IMG/VR virus record: IMGVR_UViG_3300037189_014140
Span: 1 to 31,422 of that record
Direction: 5' to 3' (one strand)
Length of the DNA stretch: 31,422 nt
From: a virus
Below are positions 1-5,978 of this stretch, piece by piece (positions within the stretch are counted from its first letter, which is position 1; every line of letters starts with the position of its first letter). A program made the translations under genes and the position numbers. Below the pieces are notes generated by a model. The model was not told the origin of the DNA and did not search any database. It saw only the letters and a list, made by a program, of their open reading frames with translations.

Positions 1-1
1 C

Positions 2-100
2 GTAGATAATAACATCAGAGGTCTTTTAAAAGATTCAGTGATTGTCAGACTAAGTCGGCCAGAAATTAAAAGAGGAATAAAATACGGATCAGCTAAATAG
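2..100 (+). CDS. C-terminal end of an unidentified gene (partial)
   Basis: An open frame enters from the left edge and ends at TAG 98-100. It gives 32 residues, basic towards the end (RPEIKRGIKYGSAK). There is no start inside the window and too little is left to assign a family. The strand agrees with the early genes downstream. It could be a chance open frame, because only about 100 bases are visible. Confidence 0.35.
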   Translation, partial: VDNNIRGLLKDSVIVRLSRPEIKRGIKYGSAK

Positions 101-133
101 AACACCTAGGAGGAAACTCTGGGGAAAAGAACA

Positions 134-175
134 TGGCAACTTGGCTCGAGTAATGCGACTGCAAGCCAAGTGCCA
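134..175. other. Strong inverted repeat / RNA hairpin in a gene-poor stretch
   Basis: TGGC and ACTTGGCT (134-137 and 139-146, with A138 bulged) pair perfectly with AGCCAAGTGCCA (164-175). This gives a 12-bp stem around a 17-base loop. It is GC-richer than its surroundings and is followed by a terminator-like hairpin. The stretch 101-310 holds no convincing gene, so a small structured RNA or regulatory leader is the simplest reading. I do not recognise the family. One reading frame through 132-245 looks protein-like apart from a TGA, so a decayed small gene is the alternative. Confidence 0.45.
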
Positions 176-201
176 CATAGTTTGATTTAGAGCAGAAGCT
201 C

Positions 202-241
202 ACAACCAAAAGCGTCAGAACTTTTATGTTGTAGGTTTTTT
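202..241 (+). terminator. Probable Rho-independent terminator
   Basis: ACAAC (202-206) pairs with GTTGT (228-232), and AAAAG (208-212) with CTTTT (221-225), around an 8-base loop. A run of six T at 236-241 follows. This is the usual shape of an intrinsic terminator on the plus strand, though the stem is A/T-rich and has a small internal asymmetry. It would end transcripts from the gene at the left edge or from the hairpin element at 134-175. Confidence 0.5.
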
Positions 242-310
242 GTAAAAAATCAAGCATCTTAGTAAACGCTCTGATTTTATTGGGGTGGTCGTACCAAATT
301 TTTCGTGCTT

Positions 311-427
311 ATGGTAAAACATGAAGGCGAAGAAGGATATATTCGCATTTGTTGCAGATATATCACCAGAAACGGCAAGAAGATTTACCCACGTAATGCT
401 TCTTGTTTTTGGGTAAAGGCTAGATAG
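311..427 (+). CDS. Small basic Cys-containing protein, function unknown
   Basis: ATG 311 to TAG 425-427 encodes 38 residues, rich in Lys/Arg and with three Cys. The segment GYIRICCRYITRNGKKIYP looks like a genuine small phage protein rather than noise: CC pair, aromatic/basic pattern, and a C-terminal CFWVKAR. The frame is open upstream to 275, so GTG 305 is another possible start. No good Shine-Dalgarno lies at the usual distance. Its stop codon sits inside a perfect 22-base dyad at 413-434. Confidence 0.45.
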   Translation: MVKHEGEEGYIRICCRYITRNGKKIYPRNASCFWVKAR

Positions 428-434
428 CCTTTAC
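413..434. repeat. Perfect 10+10 bp inverted repeat at the end of the small Cys-rich gene
   Basis: GTAAAGGCTA (413-422) and TAGCCTTTAC (425-434) are exact reverse complements separated by GA. In RNA it would fold as an 8-bp stem with a 6-base loop. It overlaps the stop of the preceding small gene and lies just ahead of a second, GC-rich hairpin. It could be the first half of a tandem terminator or a protein-binding site. Confidence 0.5.
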
Positions 435-441
435 TTCTTCG

Positions 442-474
442 GGACGGCGGCAAAGCCCGCTGCCGTCCTTTCCT
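442..474 (+). terminator. GC-rich hairpin, probable terminator
   Basis: GGACGGC (442-448) pairs with GCCGTCC (462-468), with further GGC/GCC pairing inside. A T-rich tail, TTTCCTT, follows. A stem this GC-rich stands out in a region of about 65-70% AT. The tail is not a pure T run, so termination is inferred. It separates the 311-427 gene from the early operon that starts at 557. The remainder, 475-556, shows only a weak TGACT/AGTCA dyad (485-504) and no clear promoter. Confidence 0.45.
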
Positions 475-556
475 TCGGAGCAAGTGACTGTTAAAAACTA
501 GTCAACCGCTCACAAGTTATTTGTCAACCCATTAACGTATCAGTCCGAATAAAATT

Positions 557-793
557 ATGAAATTTGAACATAGAATTTTAGAAGAAAACATTAATGGTAT
601 TTCAGTTTTTATTCCACAATTTTTTAATAGATACACGGGCTGGAAAATATTCAAATGTTTCGCAACAGATCCTGATAAATGGCTTAATTATACAAGAATG
701 GGGCTTGAAAGAGTAAAATTTAAAACTCTAAAAGAAGCTATTGAATGGGTTAATCCTGAATATTCTCTTAAAATTCATGAAATAAATAACTAA
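557..793 (+). CDS. Hypothetical phage protein (78 aa)
   Basis: ATG 557 to TAA 793, 78 residues, soluble, aromatic-rich (YTGWKIFKCF near 28-37) and mixed charge. No signal, membrane segment or recognisable motif. It is the first gene of the plus-strand early cluster. The sequence before the start is A-rich (AATAAAATT) and lacks an AGGAG, as for many genes here. Function not recognised. Confidence 0.6.
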   Translation: MKFEHRILEENINGISVFIPQFFNRYTGWKIFKCFATDPDKWLNYTRMGLERVKFKTLKEAIEWVNPEYSLKIHEINN

Positions 794-820
794 AGAAGAA
801 CAAGCAACAATCGCGATGAA

Positions 821-1189
821 ATGAAGCCTAGAATTTTCTGCAAATATGAGATTAAAACAAAGCACGAATCAATCGGCATAATAAAGCTGGTCAAATATCA
901 CAAGAGCAGCTTGCCACATATCGAGTTTTCTGTTGACGATGATTTTCAAAACATGGGTGTAATGTCTCAAGAGTTGCCAAAGTATCTAAAGAAAATAAAT
1001 CAGCAGGGCATATTTCGCGCGATGGCAATTGTTGAAAAAGATAATAAGGCAAGCATGAGAGTTTTAGAAAAAAGTGGCTTTATCAAGTTTGCAGATTTAA
1101 CAGAAACATTTGCTTATATTATAGCAATGGACATTGTAAATGAAGTGCAGAAATTCCACAAAGAAGTCTTGAAGAATATTAAGAAGTAA
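821..1189 (+). CDS. GNAT-family N-acetyltransferase
   Basis: 122 residues with the hallmarks of a small GNAT fold. A central strand, PHIEFSVDDDFQNMGVMS (about 32-49), is followed by a helix. The C-terminal acetyl-CoA signature DNKASMRVLEKSGF (74-87) matches the family pattern Asn-x-Ala-Ser-x-x-x-hydrophobic-x-Lys-x-Gly-Phe. The usual pyrophosphate-binding Q/R-x-x-G-x-G/A is degenerate (FQNMGVM), so activity is not certain. GNAT proteins transfer an acetyl group from acetyl-CoA to an amine. The substrate here is unknown. It may modify a host protein or small molecule early in infection. It lies 27 bases after the preceding gene. Confidence 0.75.
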   Translation: MKPRIFCKYEIKTKHESIGIIKLVKYHKSSLPHIEFSVDDDFQNMGVMSQELPKYLKKINQQGIFRAMAIVEKDNKASMRVLEKSGFIKFADLTETFAYIIAMDIVNEVQKFHKEVLKNIKK

Positions 1190-1220
1190 AATCCGAAGCC
1201 GCGCTAGTGTTGATCAAATC

Positions 1221-1310
1221 ATGTCAAGTAATTTATTTGCACAAAATGAAAATAAATGTTTTGCACTTAAAAAAGTTCCAAGTTTAATGCTTTCACAAAT
1301 TAACAAATAA
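1221..1310 (+). CDS. Possible very small protein (29 aa)
   Basis: ATG 1221 to TAA 1308-1310 encodes 29 residues filling most of the gap between the acetyltransferase and the next gene. No Shine-Dalgarno and no recognised family. The codons AAAAAAGTTCCAAGTTTA inside it resemble a sequence also found before the regulator gene at 6969, so the stretch may be regulatory rather than coding. Confidence 0.25.
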   Translation: MSSNLFAQNENKCFALKKVPSLMLSQINK

Positions 1311-1321
1311 ATGAATGATTT

Positions 1322-1585
1322 ATGTTTTATCTTTTTACAAACAAAAACGGCTTGCCAAGTTTTGAAAGTCAAAGTCAAGAAAAGCTAATTGAAGATTATC
1401 TTAATTACAGAGTTGACGGAAGTTGTTCTGAAATTGAAAAAATTGAAGAGCATGACGAAGATGGCAAAGTTTTATCAACTATTCATCTTAATTTAGATTC
1501 TGAGCTTGAAGAGTTAAGAAACATAATTCGACAAGAAAAGCAGGGCATAAAAGAAATCAAATCAGACATTAAGAAATTTAAATAA
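1322..1585 (+). CDS. Hypothetical phage protein (87 aa), acidic with helical tail
   Basis: 87 residues. The N-terminus (FYLFTNKNGLPSFESQ) looks like a beta-hairpin. The C-terminal half from about residue 57 is a charged heptad-like helix (ELEELRNIIRQEKQGIKEIK) suggesting a coiled coil. It lies in the early operon, 7 bases before the next gene. Function not recognised. Confidence 0.6.
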   Translation: MFYLFTNKNGLPSFESQSQEKLIEDYLNYRVDGSCSEIEKIEEHDEDGKVLSTIHLNLDSELEELRNIIRQEKQGIKEIKSDIKKFK

Positions 1586-1592
1586 TTTATTT

Positions 1593-1802
1593 ATGAAATA
1601 TAAAGTTCTAATTACCAAAAAATCAGAAGTTTTTGATTATGTCTTTATCGACGCAATTAATGATTTAGAGGCTAAAGTTATGGCAAGAAAGATAGCTTTG
1701 GAAGCTGATGACTTGTTAAAAGAAAATAAATCAGAGCAAGCCAAGAGCTTGAAATGGACTGAGGGCGAAAGATCAAAATATATAATAACAATCGAGAATT
1801 AG
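1593..1802 (+). CDS. Hypothetical phage protein (69 aa)
   Basis: 69 residues, ATG 1593 to TAG 1800-1802. The pattern is beta strand, helix, beta strand: MKYKVLITKK, then DLEAKVMARKIALEADDLL, then KYIITIEN. This is common among small phage early proteins of unknown function. The start follows the previous stop by 7 bases. No catalytic or binding motif is visible. Confidence 0.6.
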   Translation: MKYKVLITKKSEVFDYVFIDAINDLEAKVMARKIALEADDLLKENKSEQAKSLKWTEGERSKYIITIEN

Positions 1803-1803
1803 C

Positions 1804-1878
1804 ATGGAGCAGGAATTTGACTGGCAAGCTCTTCATTTATTTTTGAGTGAAGAGGAATTTATTAACAATAACAAATAA
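1804..1878 (+). CDS. Possible very small acidic protein (24 aa)
   Basis: ATG 1804 to TAA 1876-1878 gives 24 residues (MEQEFDWQALHLFLSEEEF and five more). It exactly bridges the gap between the 1593 gene and ATG 1883 of the ERF gene, with 4-base spacing, as expected in a tightly packed operon. Translation could couple to the ERF start, which has no Shine-Dalgarno of its own. Too short for certainty. Confidence 0.35.
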   Translation: MEQEFDWQALHLFLSEEEFINNNK

Positions 1879-1882
1879 GAAT

Positions 1883-2590
1883 ATGACAATATTAAACGGA
1901 ATCAATGAAGTTCTAAACTCATTGCAAATCAACGTAAAAACCCCAAAAGGTCACACAAATAGTTTTGGAAGGTATAAATATAGAACTGCTGAAGATATTC
2001 TAGCGGCTGTGAAAGAAGAATTAAGGGATGAAAAATATCCGAAAGACTGCACTTTAGTCACAAATGTTCAACTAATTGAAATTAGTGGCAGGCTTTTTGT
2101 TCAAGTAAAAGCTGTTTTGAGAGTTGGAACACATGAAATTTCTGCCGAAGGAATTGCGGAACACGCGGCTAATAAAAAAGGTATGGATGAAGCTCAATTA
2201 ACTGGCGCAACTATCACTTACGCTAGAAAATATGCTTTGCAAAACTTATTTGGAATTGATGAAAAAGAAGATGATATTGACTCAAGAAATGACGAAAAAG
2301 AGGATAAACAAACAAAAAAAAACGCTTTTGGTCTAAGTCCTAATGGAGCTTTAGCAAATGGCGATGACATGAAAGAAACTTTGAATAAGAAAAATGAAGA
2401 AGATTTTAACGGCTTGAAAGCTTTGATTGAAAACTGCGGAGGTGAAGAAGAGCTTAAGCAAGTTTGGGTAGCAAAGGAAAATGTTAAAATAATCAGCTCA
2501 TTGAAGAAATGGCGACCAGAGCTTTATGAGCTTTTGGTTTCTGTTAAGGACGCAATGAAAGAAAGTTTTGAACAATCAACAAAGGAGTAA
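1883..2590 (+). CDS. ERF-family single-strand annealing protein
   Basis: 235 residues from ATG 1883. A GTG at 1847 would add 12 residues, but ATG 1883 fits the family N-terminus and the upstream spacing better. The ERF core is clear: FGRYKYRTAEDILAAVK (29-44) and GMDEAQLTGATITYARKYAL (100-119), followed by LFGIDEKEDDID (122-133). ERF proteins bind ssDNA and anneal complementary strands, giving RecA-independent recombination and often genome circularisation. The C-terminal third is charged and probably a separate helical domain. Neighbours (NinB-like, SSB, nucleases) make this a recombination module. Confidence 0.9.
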   Translation: MTILNGINEVLNSLQINVKTPKGHTNSFGRYKYRTAEDILAAVKEELRDEKYPKDCTLVTNVQLIEISGRLFVQVKAVLRVGTHEISAEGIAEHAANKKGMDEAQLTGATITYARKYALQNLFGIDEKEDDIDSRNDEKEDKQTKKNAFGLSPNGALANGDDMKETLNKKNEEDFNGLKALIENCGGEEELKQVWVAKENVKIISSLKKWRPELYELLVSVKDAMKESFEQSTKE

Positions 2591-2594
2591 AACT

Positions 2595-2849
2595 ATGCAA
2601 ATAATAGAACAAATCATTAATAATAACATAGACAAAGTAAAAGAACTTATCACTAACCGTTCTTTTACCCCATATTCATTAGAGCCAGAATATTTCTTAG
2701 ATCAATTCGCTAAAGAAATGAAAAGAGGGCGCAGAAAAACGCTTATTGAGATTGCACATTTTCTTAAAAGATCAGAGATTTTAGAAATTATGGACAGCTT
2801 TCGAGATTCTATGATAGAAAAGAAAATGAGAATTACTTTAGCAAGATAA
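2595..2849 (+). CDS. Hypothetical phage protein (84 aa), helical
   Basis: ATG 2595 is chosen because AAAGGAG (2581-2587) sits 7 bases upstream, one of the clearest ribosome-binding sites in the window. An ATG at 2568 inside the ERF gene would add nine residues but has no such site. The 84 residues are basic and mostly helical, with an internal KRGRRKTLIEIAHFLKRSE (about 43-61) that may touch nucleic acid. It directly follows the ERF gene and is probably co-transcribed. Function not recognised. Confidence 0.65.
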   Translation: MQIIEQIINNNIDKVKELITNRSFTPYSLEPEYFLDQFAKEMKRGRRKTLIEIAHFLKRSEILEIMDSFRDSMIEKKMRITLAR

Positions 2850-2918
2850 TTACTAACTTTTATTAACTTTAATTTAAAAACTATATGAACATTCCTACTA
2901 AGCAAAAATAATATTAAT

Positions 2919-3023
2919 ATGAATCAAGCAATTTTACAAGTCTGCTGTTTAGGGAGCAGGAGCGGGAGCAGGAGCGGTAGCGGGAGCAGGAGCGGGAGCT
3001 GGAGCAGGAGCTGGAGCGCATGA
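2919..3023 (+). CDS. Leader ORF with a Ser-alternating (X-Ser) repeat, coupled to the next gene
   Basis: ATG 2919 to TGA 3021-3023 encodes 34 residues: MNQAILQVCCL, then eleven X-Ser dipeptides in which X is Gly, Arg or Trp, then Ala. The stop overlaps the next start as ATGA (3020-3023), the classic arrangement for translational coupling. The coding is almost wholly a tandem GC-rich hexamer repeat (2952-3017). No Shine-Dalgarno precedes ATG 2919. The peptide may serve only as a translated leader. Whether it is made is unproven. Confidence 0.4.
   Translation: MNQAILQVCCLGSRSGSRSGSGSRSGSWSRSWSA
2952..3017 (+). repeat. Eleven tandem hexamers, consensus NGGAGC
   Basis: Eleven 6-base units run without interruption: GGGAGC, AGGAGC, GGGAGC, AGGAGC, GGTAGC, GGGAGC, AGGAGC, GGGAGC, TGGAGC, AGGAGC, TGGAGC. 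They are very GC-rich inside an AT-rich genome. Each unit but one contains GGAG, a Shine-Dalgarno core. The last units lie at ribosome-binding distance from ATG 3020, for example AGGAGC 3006-3011 with 8 bases to the start. Confidence 0.9.
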
Positions 3024-3604
3024 AATTTATTTTTCAAAACAAAGACAAATCAAACTGGGGCGATTTGCAAAAGAATATTTCTGATGAAATTTGCCAAAAG
3101 TTAAAAAGTGGAGACGACTTTTTTGTTCAAGTTCTGACAGCGAAGCCAGTTAAAGATGTTGAGTTTCCAAATGTTTTCTTTTTCCGCCAAGGAAATCCTA
3201 AGTTAGCTCAAATTAAAGCTAACTTAGGGAAAGAAATTAGTCGTAAGATTGGAGAGCCTAATTTTGATGATTTTAAAATTTTGATAGCTCCAGCTTCTGC
3301 GCCAAGTGATAACCAAAGGGCTTATTATTTTGGCGTAGTTTTGCCAGCAATTCAGGAATATTTTATGCAACAAGGAGACTTTATGGGTTTGTCGGAGTTA
3401 GACGAAAACATAAGGGGCGCGATAGCTGAGGAATTTGGCTTAGTCAGAGAGGAAATAAACAAAATCACTGGCGAGGTTGAAAAGAGACGCTTAACGCTTT
3501 CAAATGCAGGCACAAAAGTGGAAGTTAGAAAGTATATTGACGCGGTTTTAATTTGGGCAGCTAGGGATTATGGAATTAATATTCCTTCGCTATCTAGTAA
3601 ATAA
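3020..3604 (+). CDS. NinB-like / phage recombination-associated protein
   Basis: 194 residues. The segment DNQRAYYFGVVLPAIQEYF (about 97-115) resembles the conserved 'xQNxYYWGVVxPxI' block of phage recombination proteins of the NinB type and related families. The C-terminus TKVEVRKYIDAVLIWAARDYGINIPS (about 165-190) matches the usual ending with a helix and 'G-I-x-I-P'. NinB-type proteins are tied to ERF/Red recombination and ssDNA binding, which fits the ERF and SSB neighbours. Translation is probably boosted by the GGAGC repeat just upstream. The assignment is by pattern only; a family of unknown function is the alternative. Confidence 0.5.
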   Translation: MKFIFQNKDKSNWGDLQKNISDEICQKLKSGDDFFVQVLTAKPVKDVEFPNVFFFRQGNPKLAQIKANLGKEISRKIGEPNFDDFKILIAPASAPSDNQRAYYFGVVLPAIQEYFMQQGDFMGLSELDENIRGAIAEEFGLVREEINKITGEVEKRRLTLSNAGTKVEVRKYIDAVLIWAARDYGINIPSLSSK

Positions 3605-3674
3605 TTAAATAAAAAACTTGCAACTTTAATTCAATGAATTAGGGTTTAGGAATTAACAAAAAAGGAGAAATAAT

Positions 3675-3902
3675 ATGAAATTAAAAGAATTAATCGAGCA
3701 ACTAAGTAAATTTGATCCGGAATTGGAGGTCATTTATTCTGTCGATGAAGAGGGTAATGGTTTTGGTGAGGTAAATTCAATCGGCGGCTTAGGAATGTTC
3801 AATGACGATGAGTTTATTTCTAAAGAACATTATGAAGCTGATCCTGAATATTATAAAGAGGAAGGTGTAAAGTTTAAGGTTAATGCGCTTTGCATTAATT
3901 AA
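3675..3902 (+). CDS. Small acidic phage protein (75 aa), conserved type
   Basis: 75 residues, strongly acidic. It begins MKLKELIEQLSKFDPELEVIYSVDEEGNGF, a pattern shared by many short phage proteins that start with 'LI..L..FDPd..V.......G'. The AAAAAGGAGA at about 3659-3668 is a good ribosome-binding site and confirms the start. No catalytic motif. Function unknown; early operon position. Confidence 0.7.
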   Translation: MKLKELIEQLSKFDPELEVIYSVDEEGNGFGEVNSIGGLGMFNDDEFISKEHYEADPEYYKEEGVKFKVNALCIN

Positions 3903-3933
3903 CTCAATTTTTAACAACTAAATAAATAAAAAT

Positions 3934-4173
3934 ATGAAGCATAAATTTAACATCGGAGATCAATTATTCTATTTTGAGACTTGGAAGAAACCAAAAGAGG
4001 AAGAAGAATATTTAGCCTCAGTAATTCCTTTAACAGTTAAGAGTATAATTTTGGAAAAAGATCAAGTTAGTTACTATTCTCATAGAACAGGACACTGTAT
4101 ATCAGAGGAAAAATTATTTACACCTTCTGAAGCCCTGGAAAAATTTACCAGTCATGTCAACAAAATTAAATAA
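3934..4173 (+). CDS. Small phage protein (79 aa), related in layout to the next gene
   Basis: 79 residues opening KHKFNIGDQLFYFETWKK and closing with EKLFTPSEALEKF. This matches a common phage beta-barrel-like design: 'F.iGD.vy......V..I', then Y/H-containing strands, then 'E..lF.t.eEA'. The start is preceded by TAAATAAATAAAAAT. The gene at 4182 has the same order of elements, so the two may be distant paralogues. Function unknown. Confidence 0.6.
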   Translation: MKHKFNIGDQLFYFETWKKPKEEEEYLASVIPLTVKSIILEKDQVSYYSHRTGHCISEEKLFTPSEALEKFTSHVNKIK

Positions 4174-4181
4174 ATAAAAAT

Positions 4182-4592
4182 ATGAAAATACATTATTCAA
4201 AACTAAAAATCGGTCAGAAGTATTGGTTGATTGATTACGAAAAAAACGAAGTTGTCGAAGCGTCGCTTTATCAAAATAGTTTAGACGGAGACAGTAATAC
4301 AATTGATTACGATTTTAAACATTCGCCTGTCGTGGATTCTGACTATCCAAACTCACCACGTTTTCATTGCATTTACGCGAAAGTGATTGACGGAAAGTTG
4401 GTGGAAAATGTAGGAAATCGAGTGGATGAAAGTTATGTTGAAGCTCCTGTTTTCTTAACTAAGGAAGAAGCAGAAAGTAAAAAAGACAAATATATTCTAA
4501 AATCTGTTAAGGCTGTGCGTAAGCTTATCTTGAAAGAGTTGGCAGAAAATTCAGAGGCAATTAAAAAAATTAAAGGAGAAGTAAATGTTTAA
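4182..4592 (+). CDS. Hypothetical phage protein (136 aa), possible paralogue of the previous gene
   Basis: 136 residues, opening KIHYSKLKIGQKYWLIDYEKNEVVEASLY. The later segment VFLTKEEAESKKDKYILKSV corresponds to the LFTPSEALEKF ending of the 79-residue neighbour. The spacer before the start, AAATAAATAAAAATATG, is nearly identical to that of the 3934 gene. A mid-region SPVVDSDYPNSPRFHCIYAKV (about 48-68) has no recognised match. The end overlaps the next start by 8 bases. Function unknown. Confidence 0.6.
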   Translation: MKIHYSKLKIGQKYWLIDYEKNEVVEASLYQNSLDGDSNTIDYDFKHSPVVDSDYPNSPRFHCIYAKVIDGKLVENVGNRVDESYVEAPVFLTKEEAESKKDKYILKSVKAVRKLILKELAENSEAIKKIKGEVNV

Positions 4593-5052
4593 CAAAAAGC
4601 TAAAACAAGAATTAGTGAAATACAAAGGGGAGCTTGAAAGGGTTGACTCTATTTATATAAAGAAATCAAAGGAACTCGCAATATACAAAGAATCCAATGA
4701 GCTACAGTTAAAGAAAATAGACTTTCTTAAAATTGAAGTTGAACAGAAAAGTAAAGAAATAGAAAAGCTTCAGCAATTTGATAAAAAGATGATAGAGAAG
4801 ATTGAAGAACTTTGCAAACCAAAGATTAATGATTTTTGCTTATCTATGGCTGGATCTGGGATAGTGGTAGGTTCTAATCAGTTTAATTCCGAAATCAATG
4901 TTTTGAATAAATCTTATAAGTCATTAGAAGAATTATTAGAATCTCAAGCTAAAGAATTAGCTTATTTAAAAGCAAGAGATGAAGACAATAAACAACTTTT
5001 ATTTTTGGCAACGAAAGTGGAGCAATTAATTAACAAACTAAATAAAAAATAA
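4585..5052 (+). CDS. Coiled-coil phage protein (155 aa)
   Basis: 155 residues. Residues 1-75 form a long charged helix with heptad spacing (LKQELVKYKGELERVDS and IEVEQKSKEIEKLQQF). A short non-helical linker, FCLSMAGSGIVVGSNQ (about 84-99), is followed by a second coiled-coil (LEELLESQAKELAYLKA). It is probably an oligomeric scaffold or accessory to the adjacent SSB. TAAAGGAGAA before ATG 4585 is a good ribosome-binding site inside the end of the preceding gene. No enzymatic motif. Confidence 0.6.
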   Translation: MFNKKLKQELVKYKGELERVDSIYIKKSKELAIYKESNELQLKKIDFLKIEVEQKSKEIEKLQQFDKKMIEKIEELCKPKINDFCLSMAGSGIVVGSNQFNSEINVLNKSYKSLEELLESQAKELAYLKARDEDNKQLLFLATKVEQLINKLNKK

Positions 5053-5053
5053 G

Positions 5054-5482
5054 ATGCAAATATACGGAAAATGCAAAATTGCTAACAAATGGGTCAATAA
5101 TGAAATTGATAAAAACCAATTTGATTTTGAGAACAAAGGCATGATGGCAATTGGGACTCTCCAATGGTCAGATGTTAAAAAAGGTAAAAACGGCACAAAA
5201 GATGAATTCACGACAACGACAAAACGATTCATTACTTTTGATTCTGGTAATATTGATCTGATTCAATCATCTCTTGGTCAAAACATTATGATTGAAGGAA
5301 AGCTACAGGGAAGCTCTTATACTGATAAAGAGGGCAAAAAGAAAAAGAATGAGCAAGTTATCATCGATAAAGTTTCTTTGGCAGAGGGATCAATTTCAAA
5401 GCATTCTGTAGATAAGGGAAATGGTTATGTAGCGGAGAGTAATCAGGATGAGGAAGAGCAAGATTCCGAAATTCCTTTTTAA
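5054..5482 (+). CDS. ssb: Single-stranded DNA-binding protein (SSB)
   Basis: 142 residues with an OB-fold-like N-terminal domain (QIYGKCKIANKWVNNE ... FITFDSGNIDLIQSSLGQNIMIEGKLQGSSYTDKEG). A low-complexity acidic tail ends in EEEQDSEIPF. The acidic tip finishing with Ile-Pro-Phe is the SSB signature that recruits partner proteins. The N-terminal domain is a divergent phage type, so OB-fold strands are inferred. It starts two bases after the previous stop. With ERF and the NinB-like protein it forms the ssDNA-handling set. Confidence 0.8.
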   Translation: MQIYGKCKIANKWVNNEIDKNQFDFENKGMMAIGTLQWSDVKKGKNGTKDEFTTTTKRFITFDSGNIDLIQSSLGQNIMIEGKLQGSSYTDKEGKKKKNEQVIIDKVSLAEGSISKHSVDKGNGYVAESNQDEEEQDSEIPF

Positions 5483-5545
5483 AAAGGTATTCATCATTGA
5501 CATTTAGAACAGAGCTAAAACCTTTTTTAACTTAAACTAAAAAAT

Positions 5546-5686
5546 ATGTTTTTAAATTTATTAGCAGTCCTTTTCATAGGTCTAAAATTAACTGGTTTCA
5601 TTACTTGGAGCTGGTGGTTATTTTTATTACCCCTTTACGTTGGCTTCGTTTTGTTTTTAATTCCACTGTTTAATCGCAAGAAATGA
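5546..5686 (+). CDS. Small two-helix membrane protein ('Fragile-X-F'-type)
   Basis: ATG 5546 to TGA 5684-5686 encodes 46 residues: a hydrophobic helix (LNLLAVLFIGLKLTGFI, 3-19), WSWW, and a second helix (FLLPLYVGFVLFLIPLF). This matches the widespread tiny phage proteins with 'FIGLKLTG-I-x-WSWW', annotated as transmembrane Fragile-X-F-like; their role is unknown. Its stop overlaps the next ATG as ATGA. Upstream, TTGACA (5497-5502) could be a -35 box but no good -10 follows. Confidence 0.7.
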   Translation: MFLNLLAVLFIGLKLTGFITWSWWLFLLPLYVGFVLFLIPLFNRKK

Positions 5687-5919
5687 AATCTTTTCTTAAA
5701 CCTGACCCCAAATTTCGCAACGGATATAAAGACCCTAAGCGCATGGCGGCTATTCATGATTTATATTGCGTTGTTTGTTTTGCTAAGGGCTTAAAACAAA
5801 CAACAAAGACAATCGCCCATCATTCAATTGGTGGAGGCTTTAAAGTAAGTCTTTGCGAATTACACCATAATAAAGGTGAAAATGGCGAAGCAATTCACGA
5901 AACGCCTTTGCATGAATAG
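5683..5919 (+). CDS. Ref-like HNH nuclease (recombination enhancement type), clipped by an in-frame TAG
   Basis: 78 residues. The zinc/HNH pattern is visible: YCVVC (28-32), then TIAHHSIGGGFKV (about 43-55), then SLCELHHNKGENGEAIHETPL. This matches the phage Ref/YodM-like HNH nucleases found beside ERF-type recombinases. The frame ends at TAG 5917-5919, but after it stays open to TAA 5986-5988 with 22 codons (EEKFFTQDELILMTKIIKEL...), which resemble the normal C-terminus of this family. So the TAG is either a nonsense mutation, a sequencing error, or read through. The downstream small gene starts at 5979, inside the extension, as expected if the ancestral stop was 5988. Confidence 0.7.
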   Translation: MKSFLKPDPKFRNGYKDPKRMAAIHDLYCVVCFAKGLKQTTKTIAHHSIGGGFKVSLCELHHNKGENGEAIHETPLHE

Positions 5920-5978
5920 GAAGAGAAATTCTTTACACAAGACGAGCTAATATTAATGACAAAAATAATCAAAGAATT

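Noticed and set aside
2-265. If TAG were always a sense codon, the frame at the left edge would run to about 265.
   Set aside because: It would need four TAG codons within about 55 codons, much denser than the one per gene seen in the conserved cases, and it would cross the stem and the terminator.
2702-2905. Minus-strand frame opposite the 2595 gene
   Set aside because: It lies in the reverse shadow of a well-supported gene and has no own ribosome-binding site.
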